Part shown: piece after piece, positions 1 through 7,853 of the stretch
How positions within the stretch are numbered: position 1 is the stretch's first letter
Layout: every line of letters begins with the position of its first letter
Origin: Saccharopolyspora sp. SCSIO 74807
GTDB lineage: Bacteria > Actinomycetota > Actinomycetes > Mycobacteriales > Pseudonocardiaceae
Direction: 5' to 3'
Length of the DNA: 64,000 bases
NCBI RefSeq assembly: GCF_037023755.1
Contig: NZ_CP146100.1
Span: 124,001-188,000, forward strand
Translations under genes and position numbers: made by a program
The notes under the pieces: model-generated
What the model saw: only the letters and a program-made list of their open reading frames with translations
The model's database searches: none
What the model was told of the DNA's origin: nothing

Positions 1-44
1 AAGGTGACTCGCCGCGGCGCCCGGAGCAGCACCTTGGAGGTTGC

Positions 45-1100
45 GTGACGCCCAACATGCCCACATCCGGCACCGCTTACGCCGGTGGCGGGCAAGCCGA
101 ACCCGGCTCCGGCGACGGCGGCACGCAACAGCCGGCCGAACCCGGCACCATCGCCGGCCTGCACTCGACGCTGCAGCGGATCGCGGCGAACGTGGAACAG
201 GTGCTGGTCGGCAAGCCCGAGGTCGTGCGGGTGGCACTGGTCACCCTGCTCGCCGAAGGCCACCTGCTGGTCGAGGACGTGCCGGGCGTCGGCAAGACCT
301 CGCTGGCCAAGGCGCTGGCCCGGTCCATCGACTGCACCGTGAACCGCATCCAGTTCACCCCGGACCTGCTGCCCAGCGACATCACCGGCGTGGCGATGTA
401 CAACCGGCAGGCGGAGTCCTTCGAGTTCCGGCCCGGCCCGGTGTTCGCCAACATCGTGGTCGGCGACGAGATCAACCGCGCATCCCCGAAGACCCAGTCG
501 GCGCTGCTGGAGTGCATGGAGGAGAACCAGGTCACCGTCGACGGCGAGACCTACCCGCTGGAAGCGCCGTTCATGGTCATCGCCACCCAGAACCCGGTGG
601 AGATGGAGGGCACCTACGCGTTGCCGGAGGCGCAGCGGGACCGCTTCACCGCCCGCGTGTCGGTCGGCTACCCGGATCCGCAGGCCGAACTGGCCATGGT
701 CGACGAGCACACCGGGCACGAGCCGATGGACCAGCTGCGCCCGGTCGCCGACGGCGGCCGGATCCGCGCGCTGCTGCAGGCGGTGCGCGAGGTGCACGTG
801 AGCACCGAGCTGCGCCGCTACGTGATCGAGATCGTCAGCGCCACCCGGTCGCTGCCGGAACTGCGACTGGGCGCCTCGCCGCGCTCGACGCTGCAGCTGA
901 TCCGCGCCGCGCGGGCGCAGGCCGCGCTGTCCGGCCGGGACTACGTGGTCCCGGACGACGTGCAGGAGGTCGCCGTGCCGGTGCTGGCGCACCGCCTGGT
1001 GCTGACCAGCGAGGCCCGCGCCACCAGGCGTTCCGCTTCGGACCTGGTGCGCTCGCTGCTGCGCCGCGTCGAGGTGCCGCGCGGCGACGCCGGGCGGTAG
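45..1100 (+). CDS. MoxR-family AAA+ ATPase
   Basis: A cytoplasmic AAA+ ATPase of the MoxR group, a family that acts as chaperone for partner proteins encoded next to it. The 351-residue protein has a Gly/Pro-rich disordered start of about 33 residues, a Walker A loop (VPGVGKTS, about residues 79-86), a Walker B stretch (VVGDEINRA) followed by ECMEE, and a sensor-1 segment ATQNP near residue 180. The C-terminal third is the usual helical lid. The GTG start at 45 is supported by GGAGG at 36-40. Only 3 nt separate it from the DUF58 gene, and the third gene encodes a transglutaminase-like membrane protein; this moxR-DUF58-transglutaminase trio is a standard conserved operon, so the ATPase probably works on one of those two proteins. 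The substrate is not known. Confidence 0.93.
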   Translation: MTPNMPTSGTAYAGGGQAEPGSGDGGTQQPAEPGTIAGLHSTLQRIAANVEQVLVGKPEVVRVALVTLLAEGHLLVEDVPGVGKTSLAKALARSIDCTVNRIQFTPDLLPSDITGVAMYNRQAESFEFRPGPVFANIVVGDEINRASPKTQSALLECMEENQVTVDGETYPLEAPFMVIATQNPVEMEGTYALPEAQRDRFTARVSVGYPDPQAELAMVDEHTGHEPMDQLRPVADGGRIRALLQAVREVHVSTELRRYVIEIVSATRSLPELRLGASPRSTLQLIRAARAQAALSGRDYVVPDDVQEVAVPVLAHRLVLTSEARATRRSASDLVRSLLRRVEVPRGDAGR

Positions 1101-1103
1101 CCG

Positions 1104-2345
1104 TTGCTGTCCGGCCTGACCGTGCGCGGCCGCTGCCTGCTGGCGGCGGGCGTGGCCGCCGCAGTGTGCTCGGTGGCGCTCGACGAGCGGGACCTGCTGC
1201 GGATCGCCGCTTTCGTCGTAGTGCTGCCGCTGCTGGCGATGGTCGTCGCCGCCCGCGTCCGGCACGGGCTGCGGGTGCGGCGGGAGGTGCTGCCCGGCCG
1301 GGTCCAGGTCGGTGCGCAGGCGGAAGTCCGGCTGCACGTCACCGGCTCGGGTGCGGTGCCGCTGGGCGGGCTGCAGCTGGAGGACGAGGTGCCGCACGCG
1401 CTCAGTTCCCACCCGTACTTCCGCGTCGAGCACGTCCGCCGCGCGGGCGCGGTGCTGGACTACCAGGTCACGCCGCAGCTGCGCGGCATCCACCAGATCG
1501 GGCCGCTGCGCACCCGGGTCGGCGATCCGTTCGGGCTGGCCGAGTTCGGCCACGAGCTCGGCGGCCGCAGCAGGCTGGTGGCGGTGCCGCGGGTGGTCCC
1601 GCTCGGCGGCTTACCCGCCGGTTCGGGTCTGGGCACCGGCGAGGACGGCACCACGCGGCTGCGCGCCGGGCACGGCGACGACGACACGATGGTGCGGGAG
1701 TACCGGCACGGCGACGACATCCGGCGGGTGCATTGGAAGAGCACCGCCAAGCGCGACGAGCTGATGGTGCGGGTCGAGGAGCGGCCTTGGCACGGCGGCG
1801 TGACGGTGCTGCTGGACCGGCGAACGGCTGCGCACCGCGGCAGCGGCGCGGCCTCCAGCCTGGAGTGGGCGGTCTCGGCCGCAGCGAGCATCTGCGCGCA
1901 CCTGCACGCGCACGACCAGCAGGTTCGGTTGATCACGGAGGACGGTGCCGCGCTGGCGGGCGGTCCGGGCCCGTTCGACGGCGGCCAGGACGATTCGGCG
2001 ATGCTGGAGGCGCTCGCGGCGGTGCGGCCGTCGGCGCAGCGGGACCTGGTGTGCCCGCAGGACCCCGGCAACGGCCAGGAGCTGATCGCCGTCCTCGGTG
2101 CCACCAGCACGGCCGGTGTCGGTGAGCTGACGCGGTTGCGCCCGGAGCGCGCCCGCAGCTTGGCGCTGCTGCTGGACGTGCCCGCCTGGACGGGCGACTC
2201 GGACGGGTCCTTCGACGCGCAGCGCACCGCCGAACGGCTGCGCACGGCGGGCTGGAGCGTGGTCGTGGTGCGCGGGCCGAAGACGTCGATGGCCGGGGCT
2301 TGGGGCCGGTTGTGCCAGGCCGGTGCGGCGGAGGTGGCTTCGTGA
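1104..2345 (+). CDS. DUF58 domain-containing membrane-anchored protein
   Basis: A 413-residue protein of the DUF58 family, regularly encoded between a MoxR ATPase and a transglutaminase-like protein. Two hydrophobic segments at the N-terminus (about residues 10-25 and 32-48) should anchor it, with the rest in the cytoplasm. The family signature is clear: VREYRHGDDIRRVHWKSTA around residues 196-214, followed by a von Willebrand-like fold. The start is a TTG three nucleotides after the moxR stop, with only a weak purine-rich stretch (GGGCGG) before it, so translation is probably coupled to moxR. Its TGA overlaps the GTG of the next gene. Biochemical role unknown; in related operons it is linked to the cell envelope. 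Confidence 0.9.
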   Translation: MLSGLTVRGRCLLAAGVAAAVCSVALDERDLLRIAAFVVVLPLLAMVVAARVRHGLRVRREVLPGRVQVGAQAEVRLHVTGSGAVPLGGLQLEDEVPHALSSHPYFRVEHVRRAGAVLDYQVTPQLRGIHQIGPLRTRVGDPFGLAEFGHELGGRSRLVAVPRVVPLGGLPAGSGLGTGEDGTTRLRAGHGDDDTMVREYRHGDDIRRVHWKSTAKRDELMVRVEERPWHGGVTVLLDRRTAAHRGSGAASSLEWAVSAAASICAHLHAHDQQVRLITEDGAALAGGPGPFDGGQDDSAMLEALAAVRPSAQRDLVCPQDPGNGQELIAVLGATSTAGVGELTRLRPERARSLALLLDVPAWTGDSDGSFDAQRTAERLRTAGWSVVVVRGPKTSMAGAWGRLCQAGAAEVAS

Positions 2346-4537
2346 TCGACGGCCAGGCGATTCGCGCGACGCTGGCGGCCGCGGTGGCCGTGCTGTGCGC
2401 GGCGACCTCGTTCACCGGGATCTTCGCCGACGCGCGCTGGATGGTTCCGGCGGCGTTGACCGTCGCGGTGGTCAGCGGGACCGGGCTGCTCGGCCGCACG
2501 CTGCGCTGGTGGCCGCCGCTGGTCGCGATCGCCCAGCTCGTCGTGCTGCTCGCGCTGCTTTCGGCGCTGTTCACCCAGCAAGCAGTGCTGGGCGTGCTGC
2601 CGGGTCCGGCCGCCGTCGGGCAACTGTCCGAAGTGCTCTCCGAGGCGCTGGGGGCGGTGCGCGGAGGTGTTCCGCCGGTGGCCGCCGACCCGGCGTTGCA
2701 GTGCCTGGTGTGCCTCGGGCTGGGATTCGTCGCCGCGCTGATCGACGTGATCGCGGTGACCGCGGGCACGCCAGCGGTGGCCGGTCTGGTGCTGCTGTGC
2801 GTGGTCGCCATCCCCGCTTCGCTGGCCCAGAGCATGCTGCCGTGGTGGACGTTCGCGATCAGCGCCGCCGGGTTCGCGCTGCTGCTGGCATCGGCGGGCA
2901 GGCATGTGCAGGGGCGGCCGGACAGCTGGTCGCTCGGTTCCCGCGGTGCCGCGCTGGGTGCAGCGGCCGCCGTGATCGGGCTGCTCACCGGGGTCGTGTT
3001 CACCGGAGTGGGCACCGAGGGGCGGCTGCCCGGTTCGAACTCGGCCGGGTACGGGCCGGGCAGCGGCGGCGTCGGGCTGCGCCCGTTCACCTCGCTGCGC
3101 GGCCAGCTCAACCGGGATGACGAGGCGGACCTGTTCCGGGTCCGCGGCCTGCCGGAGCAGACGTACCTGCGGGCGATGACGCTGAGCAGGTTCGACCCGC
3201 AACAGGGCTGGAGCCTCGGCCCGCTGACCCGCGGCGTGGACGCCCAGCAGCCGCTGCCGCCGCCGGAGGGCACCGACACCGTCGCGCCGGGTCCGACCGC
3301 GACGGTCGGCATCGACCCGGTCGGCTACCGCGACCCGTGGCTGCCGATCTTCGGGATGCCGACCGGGGTGTCCGGGATGGGCGCGGGCTGGCGCTACGAC
3401 CCGGCCAGCGGAATCGTGTTCACCCAGACCCGCCAGCAGAGCCGCCCCTACACCGAGCAGCTCCGGCTGCCGTCCCCCAGCCCGGAGGCGCTGCGCAACG
3501 CGACCGGACCGGAGCCGGTCGACCGGACCTACCTGGACAAGGCCGGAGTGACGCCGCGGATCTCCGAGCTGGCCGATCAGGTCACCGCTGGCGCGCCGAC
3601 CCGGTTCGACAAGGCGATGGCGCTGCAGCGGTTCTTCACCGACCCGGCCAACGGCTTCCGCTACGACCTCAGCACCGCCCCGCCCGCAGGCGGCTCCGCG
3701 CTGGAGGACTTCCTGTTCGGCGGCAAGCGCGGGTTCTGCGAGCAGTTCGCCTCGTCGATGGCCGTGCTGCTGCGTTCCGAAGGCATCCCCTCCCGCGTGG
3801 CGGTCGGCTTCACGCCCGGCTACCAGGACGGCGACCAGCGGGTGATCACGACCAACGACGCGCACGCGTGGGTGGAGGCGTACTTCCCGCACTACGGGTG
3901 GATCACGTTCGACCCGACCCCGCTCGGCGACGGGCGCACCGCACTGCCCGCGTACGCGCAGCCGCCGCCCCCGCCCGCTCCGTCGCCGGCTCCGGAGACG
4001 GGCCAGGAGCCGGCACCGCCGCCCGCTCCGTCCGAGCCGGGCACGCCGCCGCAGGCCGAGCCGCCCGCTCAGCCGCAAAGCGGCTCCTGGTTCGGGGTGA
4101 CCGCGGCGACGGCGGGAGTCCTGCTGCTGGTCGTCCTGCTGGCCGGGGCACCGGCCGCGGTCCGCGAACTCCGCCGCAGGCAGCACTTGCGGGCCGCCGC
4201 GGGCGGGTCGGCGGCCGCCGCCTGGCGGGAGTTGCTGAACGAACTCGCCGACCGCGGCGAGCACCCGGACCGCAGCCGCACCGTGCGCACCACGGCCACC
4301 GAGCTCGCCGACCGACACGAGCTCGGTCCGGAAAGCTCCCGCGCACTGCACGAGCTGGTCGAAGCGGTCGAGCGGGAGTGGTACGCCCCGGCGGGCCGGG
4401 TCGCCACCGCCACCGCCGCCCCGGATGCCGCGCTGCGCACCGTCCTGGCCGGGCTGCGGCAGCAGCATCCGATGAGCTGGCGGGATCGGCTGCTGCCCCG
4501 CTCGCTGCTGTCGGACACTCCGCTGCGCCGGAGCTGA
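2342..4537 (+). CDS. Transglutaminase-like membrane protein (TgpA type)
   Basis: A 731-residue integral membrane protein. Five to six hydrophobic segments fill roughly the first 220 residues, followed by an extracytoplasmic transglutaminase core: the Cys sits in GFCEQFASSMAVL, the His in TNDAHAWVEAYF and the Asp in WITFDPTP. A Pro-rich linker (about residues 540-575) leads to one more membrane segment (VLLLVVLLAGAPAA) and a cytoplasmic DUF4129-like tail. I place the start at the GTG at 2342, whose TG is shared with the stop of the DUF58 gene, because GGAGG lies at 2331-2335; an earlier in-frame start at 2300 lies inside the upstream gene. A catalytic triad is present, but the natural substrate (a peptide cross-link or protease-like activity in the wall) is unknown. 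Last gene of the operon; a strong hairpin follows. Confidence 0.9.
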   Translation: MIDGQAIRATLAAAVAVLCAATSFTGIFADARWMVPAALTVAVVSGTGLLGRTLRWWPPLVAIAQLVVLLALLSALFTQQAVLGVLPGPAAVGQLSEVLSEALGAVRGGVPPVAADPALQCLVCLGLGFVAALIDVIAVTAGTPAVAGLVLLCVVAIPASLAQSMLPWWTFAISAAGFALLLASAGRHVQGRPDSWSLGSRGAALGAAAAVIGLLTGVVFTGVGTEGRLPGSNSAGYGPGSGGVGLRPFTSLRGQLNRDDEADLFRVRGLPEQTYLRAMTLSRFDPQQGWSLGPLTRGVDAQQPLPPPEGTDTVAPGPTATVGIDPVGYRDPWLPIFGMPTGVSGMGAGWRYDPASGIVFTQTRQQSRPYTEQLRLPSPSPEALRNATGPEPVDRTYLDKAGVTPRISELADQVTAGAPTRFDKAMALQRFFTDPANGFRYDLSTAPPAGGSALEDFLFGGKRGFCEQFASSMAVLLRSEGIPSRVAVGFTPGYQDGDQRVITTNDAHAWVEAYFPHYGWITFDPTPLGDGRTALPAYAQPPPPPAPSPAPETGQEPAPPPAPSEPGTPPQAEPPAQPQSGSWFGVTAATAGVLLLVVLLAGAPAAVRELRRRQHLRAAAGGSAAAAWRELLNELADRGEHPDRSRTVRTTATELADRHELGPESSRALHELVEAVEREWYAPAGRVATATAAPDAALRTVLAGLRQQHPMSWRDRLLPRSLLSDTPLRRS

Positions 4538-4586
4538 ACTGCGGCGGGGCTGAACTGCGCCGGACTGACCTGCGCCGGGGCTGACC
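4523..4586 (+). repeat. Short tandem repeat spanning the tgpA-like stop codon
   Basis: About four imperfect copies of a 15-16 bp unit resembling CTGCGCCGGAGCTGAA begin at 4523, 4539, 4555 and 4570. The TGA of the transglutaminase gene (4535-4537) lies in the first copy, and each later copy repeats the TGA in the same context. No spacer-like unique sequence is present. Confidence 0.75.
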
Positions 4587-4619
4587 CGAAGCGCCGAGAC
4601 CGCCGCACCGGCACGAAGA

Positions 4620-4648
4620 AACCCGGTGACCGCGCGGGTCACCGGGTT
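4620..4648. terminator. Strong hairpin, probably a bidirectional terminator
   Basis: Perfect 12-bp stem AACCCGGTGACC / GGTCACCGGGTT around a 5-nt loop, located between the convergent transglutaminase-like and DUF3040 genes. There is no long T run on either side, as is common for actinobacterial terminators. Confidence 0.75.
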
Positions 4649-4705
4649 CCACGTCATCAAGTCGGCCGGGTGGCGCATCGCCGGCACGTGGCCGGCGAGC
4701 ACGGC

Positions 4706-5128
4706 CTAGCGGTCGAATCGCTTGCGGAAGCGATCCTCCATCCGCTGTGCGAACGAACCCTTGGCGCGGGGTTCGGGCTGCTGCTTGCGGCCGCCGCCGG
4801 AAGAGCCCCCGCCTTCCGCGGCCTCCGACTCGGCGTCCTGGCCGCCGCCACCGCGCATCGCGGACAGGACGATCACTGCTCCGCCGAACATCACGAGGAA
4901 GCCGACCACGCTCACCACGGGGATACCGGCCGGTTTGACCGGTATCACCACGCCGACCACCAGCAGGATCAACCCCAGCACGAACACGGCGATGCCCTGC
5001 AGGCGACGCCGCCGCGACGGGCGCTGCAACCGCCCGCCGCGAACCGTGGAGGCGAACTTCGGATCCTCGGCGTAGAGCGCGCGCTCGATCTGGTCGAGCA
5101 TCCGCTGCTCGTGCTCGGAGAGTGGCAT
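4706..5128 (-). CDS. DUF3040 domain-containing membrane protein
   Basis: A 140-residue small membrane protein of the actinobacterial DUF3040 family, recognised by the start MPLSEHEQRMLDQIERAL, a signature of this family. Two hydrophobic segments follow (about residues 45-62 and 65-85), and the C-terminus is charged and Gly/Ser-rich. The ATG at 5128 is chosen over an upstream start at 5179 because the family begins here and GGAGGAGGAG lies directly before it. Function unknown; family members are often found near cell-envelope and division genes. It points toward the neighbouring transglutaminase-like gene and ends shortly before the shared hairpin. Confidence 0.88.
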   Translation of the reverse strand: MPLSEHEQRMLDQIERALYAEDPKFASTVRGGRLQRPSRRRRLQGIAVFVLGLILLVVGVVIPVKPAGIPVVSVVGFLVMFGGAVIVLSAMRGGGGQDAESEAAEGGGSSGGGRKQQPEPRAKGSFAQRMEDRFRKRFDR

Positions 5129-5311
5129 GGCTCCTCCTCCGGCACAGGTCTCTGGTGGCGCCGGAGACTCGGAGGGCACACCTTCGAGCTGGAACCCGGC
5201 GAACGCTTGGGGGCGTCACCGACGAGGATACGGTTCCGGCGACGTCAGGACTACCCGCAGGGGTCAGCTCGGGTTCATGAGCTCGTCGACATCATCCCCT
5301 CGGTCCAGCGA

Positions 5312-6085
5312 TCAGCCGACCACCCGGCCGACGGCGTGCAGCCGGGTCGCGATGTCGCGCAGCGGCGGGCGGGCGGCGGCGCCGCGTTCCAGCTCTGCCA
5401 GCGCATCGGCGGCGCTGCTCTCGGAACCCGCGCCTGCCGCGGCATCCGAGGTCGTGCCGGGCACGCCTTCGGAAACGGTGCCGGGCACCAGGTACCCGAA
5501 CACGTCCTGGCCCTGCACCAGCTCTACCGCCAGCCCGGCGTCCTGCATCCGGCGTTTCAGCTCCTCGGTGTCGAACCGCCGCAGCACCGTGTCGGTCGTC
5601 CCGTCGAGCCTGCCGTCCGGATCGTGGAACACCCGCAGCGCCTCGGGCAGCCGCCCGGCCAGCGCGCGGCCCAGCACCGCCGCGTACCGGTTCGCCACCA
5701 GCACCGACACCGCCCCGCCGGGAGCGCTGGCTGCGACCAGCGACGACAGCGAGGTGGCCACGTCGTCGACGTACTCCAGCAAGCCGTGCCCGAGCACCAG
5801 GTCGGCCCCACCGGGCGGGGTGTAGTTGTGCAGCGCCTCGGTGTCGCCCTGCAACGCGGTGATCAGTTCGGCGACACCCGCGTCGGCGGCACGGCGCTGC
5901 AGCGTGGCCAGCGCGTTCGGGCTCGGGTCGACCACCGTGACCTCGCAGCCGGTGGAGGCCAGCGGTACCGCCCACACCCCGCTGCCGCCGCCGACGTCGA
6001 GCACCCGCGGGGGCCGTCCGTCCCGGCGGCTGCGGGCTTCGGCGATCTCTTCTTCCAGCACGCGGTGGACGGCGTCCGATCTCAT
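5312..6085 (-). CDS. Class I SAM-dependent methyltransferase
   Basis: A 257-residue Rossmann-fold methyltransferase. Motif I is RVLDVGGGSGVWAVPLA (about residues 27-43), the acidic residue binding the SAM ribose follows in VTVVDPSPNALA (about 49-60), and motif IV is the ADLVLGHGLLEYVDD segment. The rest matches the common class I fold with no extra domain. The substrate cannot be told from sequence. It lies between the DUF3040 gene (183 nt downstream, same strand) and a divergent parA. Relatives with this motif I act on small molecules or tRNA; neither is supported here. Confidence 0.8.
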   Translation of the reverse strand: MRSDAVHRVLEEEIAEARSRRDGRPPRVLDVGGGSGVWAVPLASTGCEVTVVDPSPNALATLQRRAADAGVAELITALQGDTEALHNYTPPGGADLVLGHGLLEYVDDVATSLSSLVAASAPGGAVSVLVANRYAAVLGRALAGRLPEALRVFHDPDGRLDGTTDTVLRRFDTEELKRRMQDAGLAVELVQGQDVFGYLVPGTVSEGVPGTTSDAAAGAGSESSAADALAELERGAAARPPLRDIATRLHAVGRVVG

Positions 6086-6189
6086 GGCCAGCAGCGTAAT
6101 GGCGGGTCAGACCGGGCGGCGCACCGGCGGGGCGGCTGCACTGGCGCAGCAGCACACGAGATCGACGTGCGGTTCCGTAGGCTACGGGC

Positions 6190-7071
6190 GTGCAAACCGT
6201 GGCAGTGCTCAGCCTCAAGGGCGGAGTCGGCAAGACGACCGTGGTGCTCGGGCTCGCTTCGGCAGCCATGCGCCGCGGTGCGCGGACCTTGGTGGTCGAC
6301 CTGGACCCGCAGTGCAACGCGACCGCCGCGCTGGAACCGGACGAGACCGAGCTGGGCCTCAGCGATGTGCTGGCCGACCCGCGCCCGGAGGTGCTGCGGT
6401 CGGCGGTGGGGCCCAGCGGGTGGGGCGAACAGGTCGATGTGCTGGTGGGCTCGGAAGACGCCGAGCTGCACAACGGCGGTACCGACGGGAGCCGCAGCGA
6501 CCTGGCGAAGCTCACCGAGGCGTTATCCGCGTTGGAGACCCTGATCGCGGACGGGGACCTGCCGTACCAGCTGGTGCTGCTGGACTGCCCGCCTTCGCTG
6601 GGGCGGTTGACGCGCTCGGCGCTGATCGCGGCGGACCGGGCGCTGCTGGTGACCGAGCCCACGATCTTCGCGGTTTCCGGGGTGCAGCGGGCGTTCGAGG
6701 CGGTGCAGGCCGAGCGGGAGAACAACCCGCGGTTGCAACCGCTGGGTGTGGTGGTGAACCGGGTGCGGCCGCGGTCGCACGAGCACCAGTTCCGGATCGA
6801 CGAGCTCCGGGAGATCTTCGGGCCGCTGGTGATGCCGGTGGCGCTGCCGGACCGGCTCGCGGTGCAGCAGGCGCAGGGCGCTTGCCTGCCGATCCACCAG
6901 TGGGGCACGCCGGGAGCGCGCGAGGTCGCGCTCGGGTTCAACCTGCTGCTGGCGCGCACGCTGCGCGCCGGGCGGCAGCGGCGTGGTGCCGAGCCACCGA
7001 TCGATGAGGCGACTGCGGCCGACGATCCGGGCGACGCGGAACTCGACGCCGACGAGCTCCAGGAGGACTGA
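6190..7071 (+). CDS. ParA-family ATPase (orphan, no parB nearby)
   Basis: A 293-residue deviant Walker A ATPase of the ParA/Soj/MinD group. It starts MQTVAVLSLKGGVGKTT (deviant P-loop, both lysines present), has the Walker A' aspartates in VDLDPQCNAT, and Walker B in LVLLDCPPSLG. The C-terminal about 30 residues are acidic and likely disordered. The start is a GTG at 6190. No ParB-like gene is beside it, and the chromosomal parAB pair normally sits near the origin, so this is probably a ParA-like protein used for positioning some other cargo. The next gene, a Nei-type DNA glycosylase, starts 2 nt after the stop, implying one transcript. Confidence 0.88.
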   Translation: MQTVAVLSLKGGVGKTTVVLGLASAAMRRGARTLVVDLDPQCNATAALEPDETELGLSDVLADPRPEVLRSAVGPSGWGEQVDVLVGSEDAELHNGGTDGSRSDLAKLTEALSALETLIADGDLPYQLVLLDCPPSLGRLTRSALIAADRALLVTEPTIFAVSGVQRAFEAVQAERENNPRLQPLGVVVNRVRPRSHEHQFRIDELREIFGPLVMPVALPDRLAVQQAQGACLPIHQWGTPGAREVALGFNLLLARTLRAGRQRRGAEPPIDEATAADDPGDAELDADELQED

Positions 7072-7072
7072 C

Positions 7073-7852
7073 CTGCCGGAAGGCGACACGGTGTTCCTGA
7101 CCTGCCACCGCCTGCACGAGGCGCTGGCCGGCCGGGCGCTGGTGCGCGGCGAACTCCGGCACCCTCGTCTGTCCACTTTGGATCTCACGGGCCGGGTGGT
7201 GCGCGAGGTGCGCCCGATCGGCAAACACCTGCTCACCCGGTTCGAGTGCGGCTGGACGCTGCACAGCCACCTGCGGATGGACGGCGCCTGGCACCTGTAC
7301 TCGCCGCGCGCCCGCTGGCGGCGGCCTGCGCACCAGGTGCGGGCGCTGCTCGCGGTTCCGGAGCGGACCGCGGTCGGGTTCAACCTGCACGATCTGCGAT
7401 GGCTGCGCACCGGCGAAGAGGACGAGCTGGTGGGCCACCTCGGCCCGGACCTGCTGTCCCCGGACTGGGACGAGGCGATGCGCACCGAAGCGGTCCGCAG
7501 GCTGCGGTCCGACCCCGAGCGCGAGATCGGTCTCGCGCTGCTGGACCAATCCGTGCTGGCCGGGCTCGGCAACATCTACAAGACCGAGGTGTGCTTCCTG
7601 CTGCGCCGCTCGCCGTGGACCCCGGCGGGCGAGGTGGATGCGGACCGCGCGGTGCAACTGGGCCGCGAACTGCTGCTGCGCAACGCGTGGCGCCCGGAAC
7701 AAGCCACCACCGGCGATCCGCGCCGCGAGGCGAAGCACTGGGTTTACGGCCGCCGCACCTGCCTGCGCTGCGCAAGCGCGGTGCTGCGCGACGAGCAGGG
7801 CGCGGGCACCGAGGAACGCGTCGCCTACCACTGCCCGCGCTGCCAGCCGTGA
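7073..7852 (+). CDS. Endonuclease VIII/Fpg-type DNA glycosylase (Nei2-like), CTG start
   Basis: A 259-residue bifunctional DNA glycosylase/AP lyase for oxidised bases. Enzymes of this family start Met-Pro-Glu-Gly-Asp; Met is removed and Pro becomes the nucleophile. Here the codons for PEGDTVFLTCHRLHEAL start at 7076, and the codon just before is CTG (7073-7075) with AGGAGG at 7061-7066, six bases upstream. No ATG, GTG or TTG can give this N-terminus, so CTG is the likely start; an in-frame GTG at 6983 would add 30 residues from inside parA and block catalysis. Further features are the helix-two-turn-helix region and a C-terminal zinc finger (CLRC ... CPRC). It is translationally coupled to parA. 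Confidence 0.85.
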   Translation: MPEGDTVFLTCHRLHEALAGRALVRGELRHPRLSTLDLTGRVVREVRPIGKHLLTRFECGWTLHSHLRMDGAWHLYSPRARWRRPAHQVRALLAVPERTAVGFNLHDLRWLRTGEEDELVGHLGPDLLSPDWDEAMRTEAVRRLRSDPEREIGLALLDQSVLAGLGNIYKTEVCFLLRRSPWTPAGEVDADRAVQLGRELLLRNAWRPEQATTGDPRREAKHWVYGRRTCLRCASAVLRDEQGAGTEERVAYHCPRCQP

Positions 7853-7853
7853 G

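Noticed and set aside
1460-4702. Very long open frame on the minus strand opposite the DUF58 and transglutaminase genes
   Set aside because: Arg/Pro/Gly-rich product without any domain; it is a G+C-driven shadow of two well-recognised genes.
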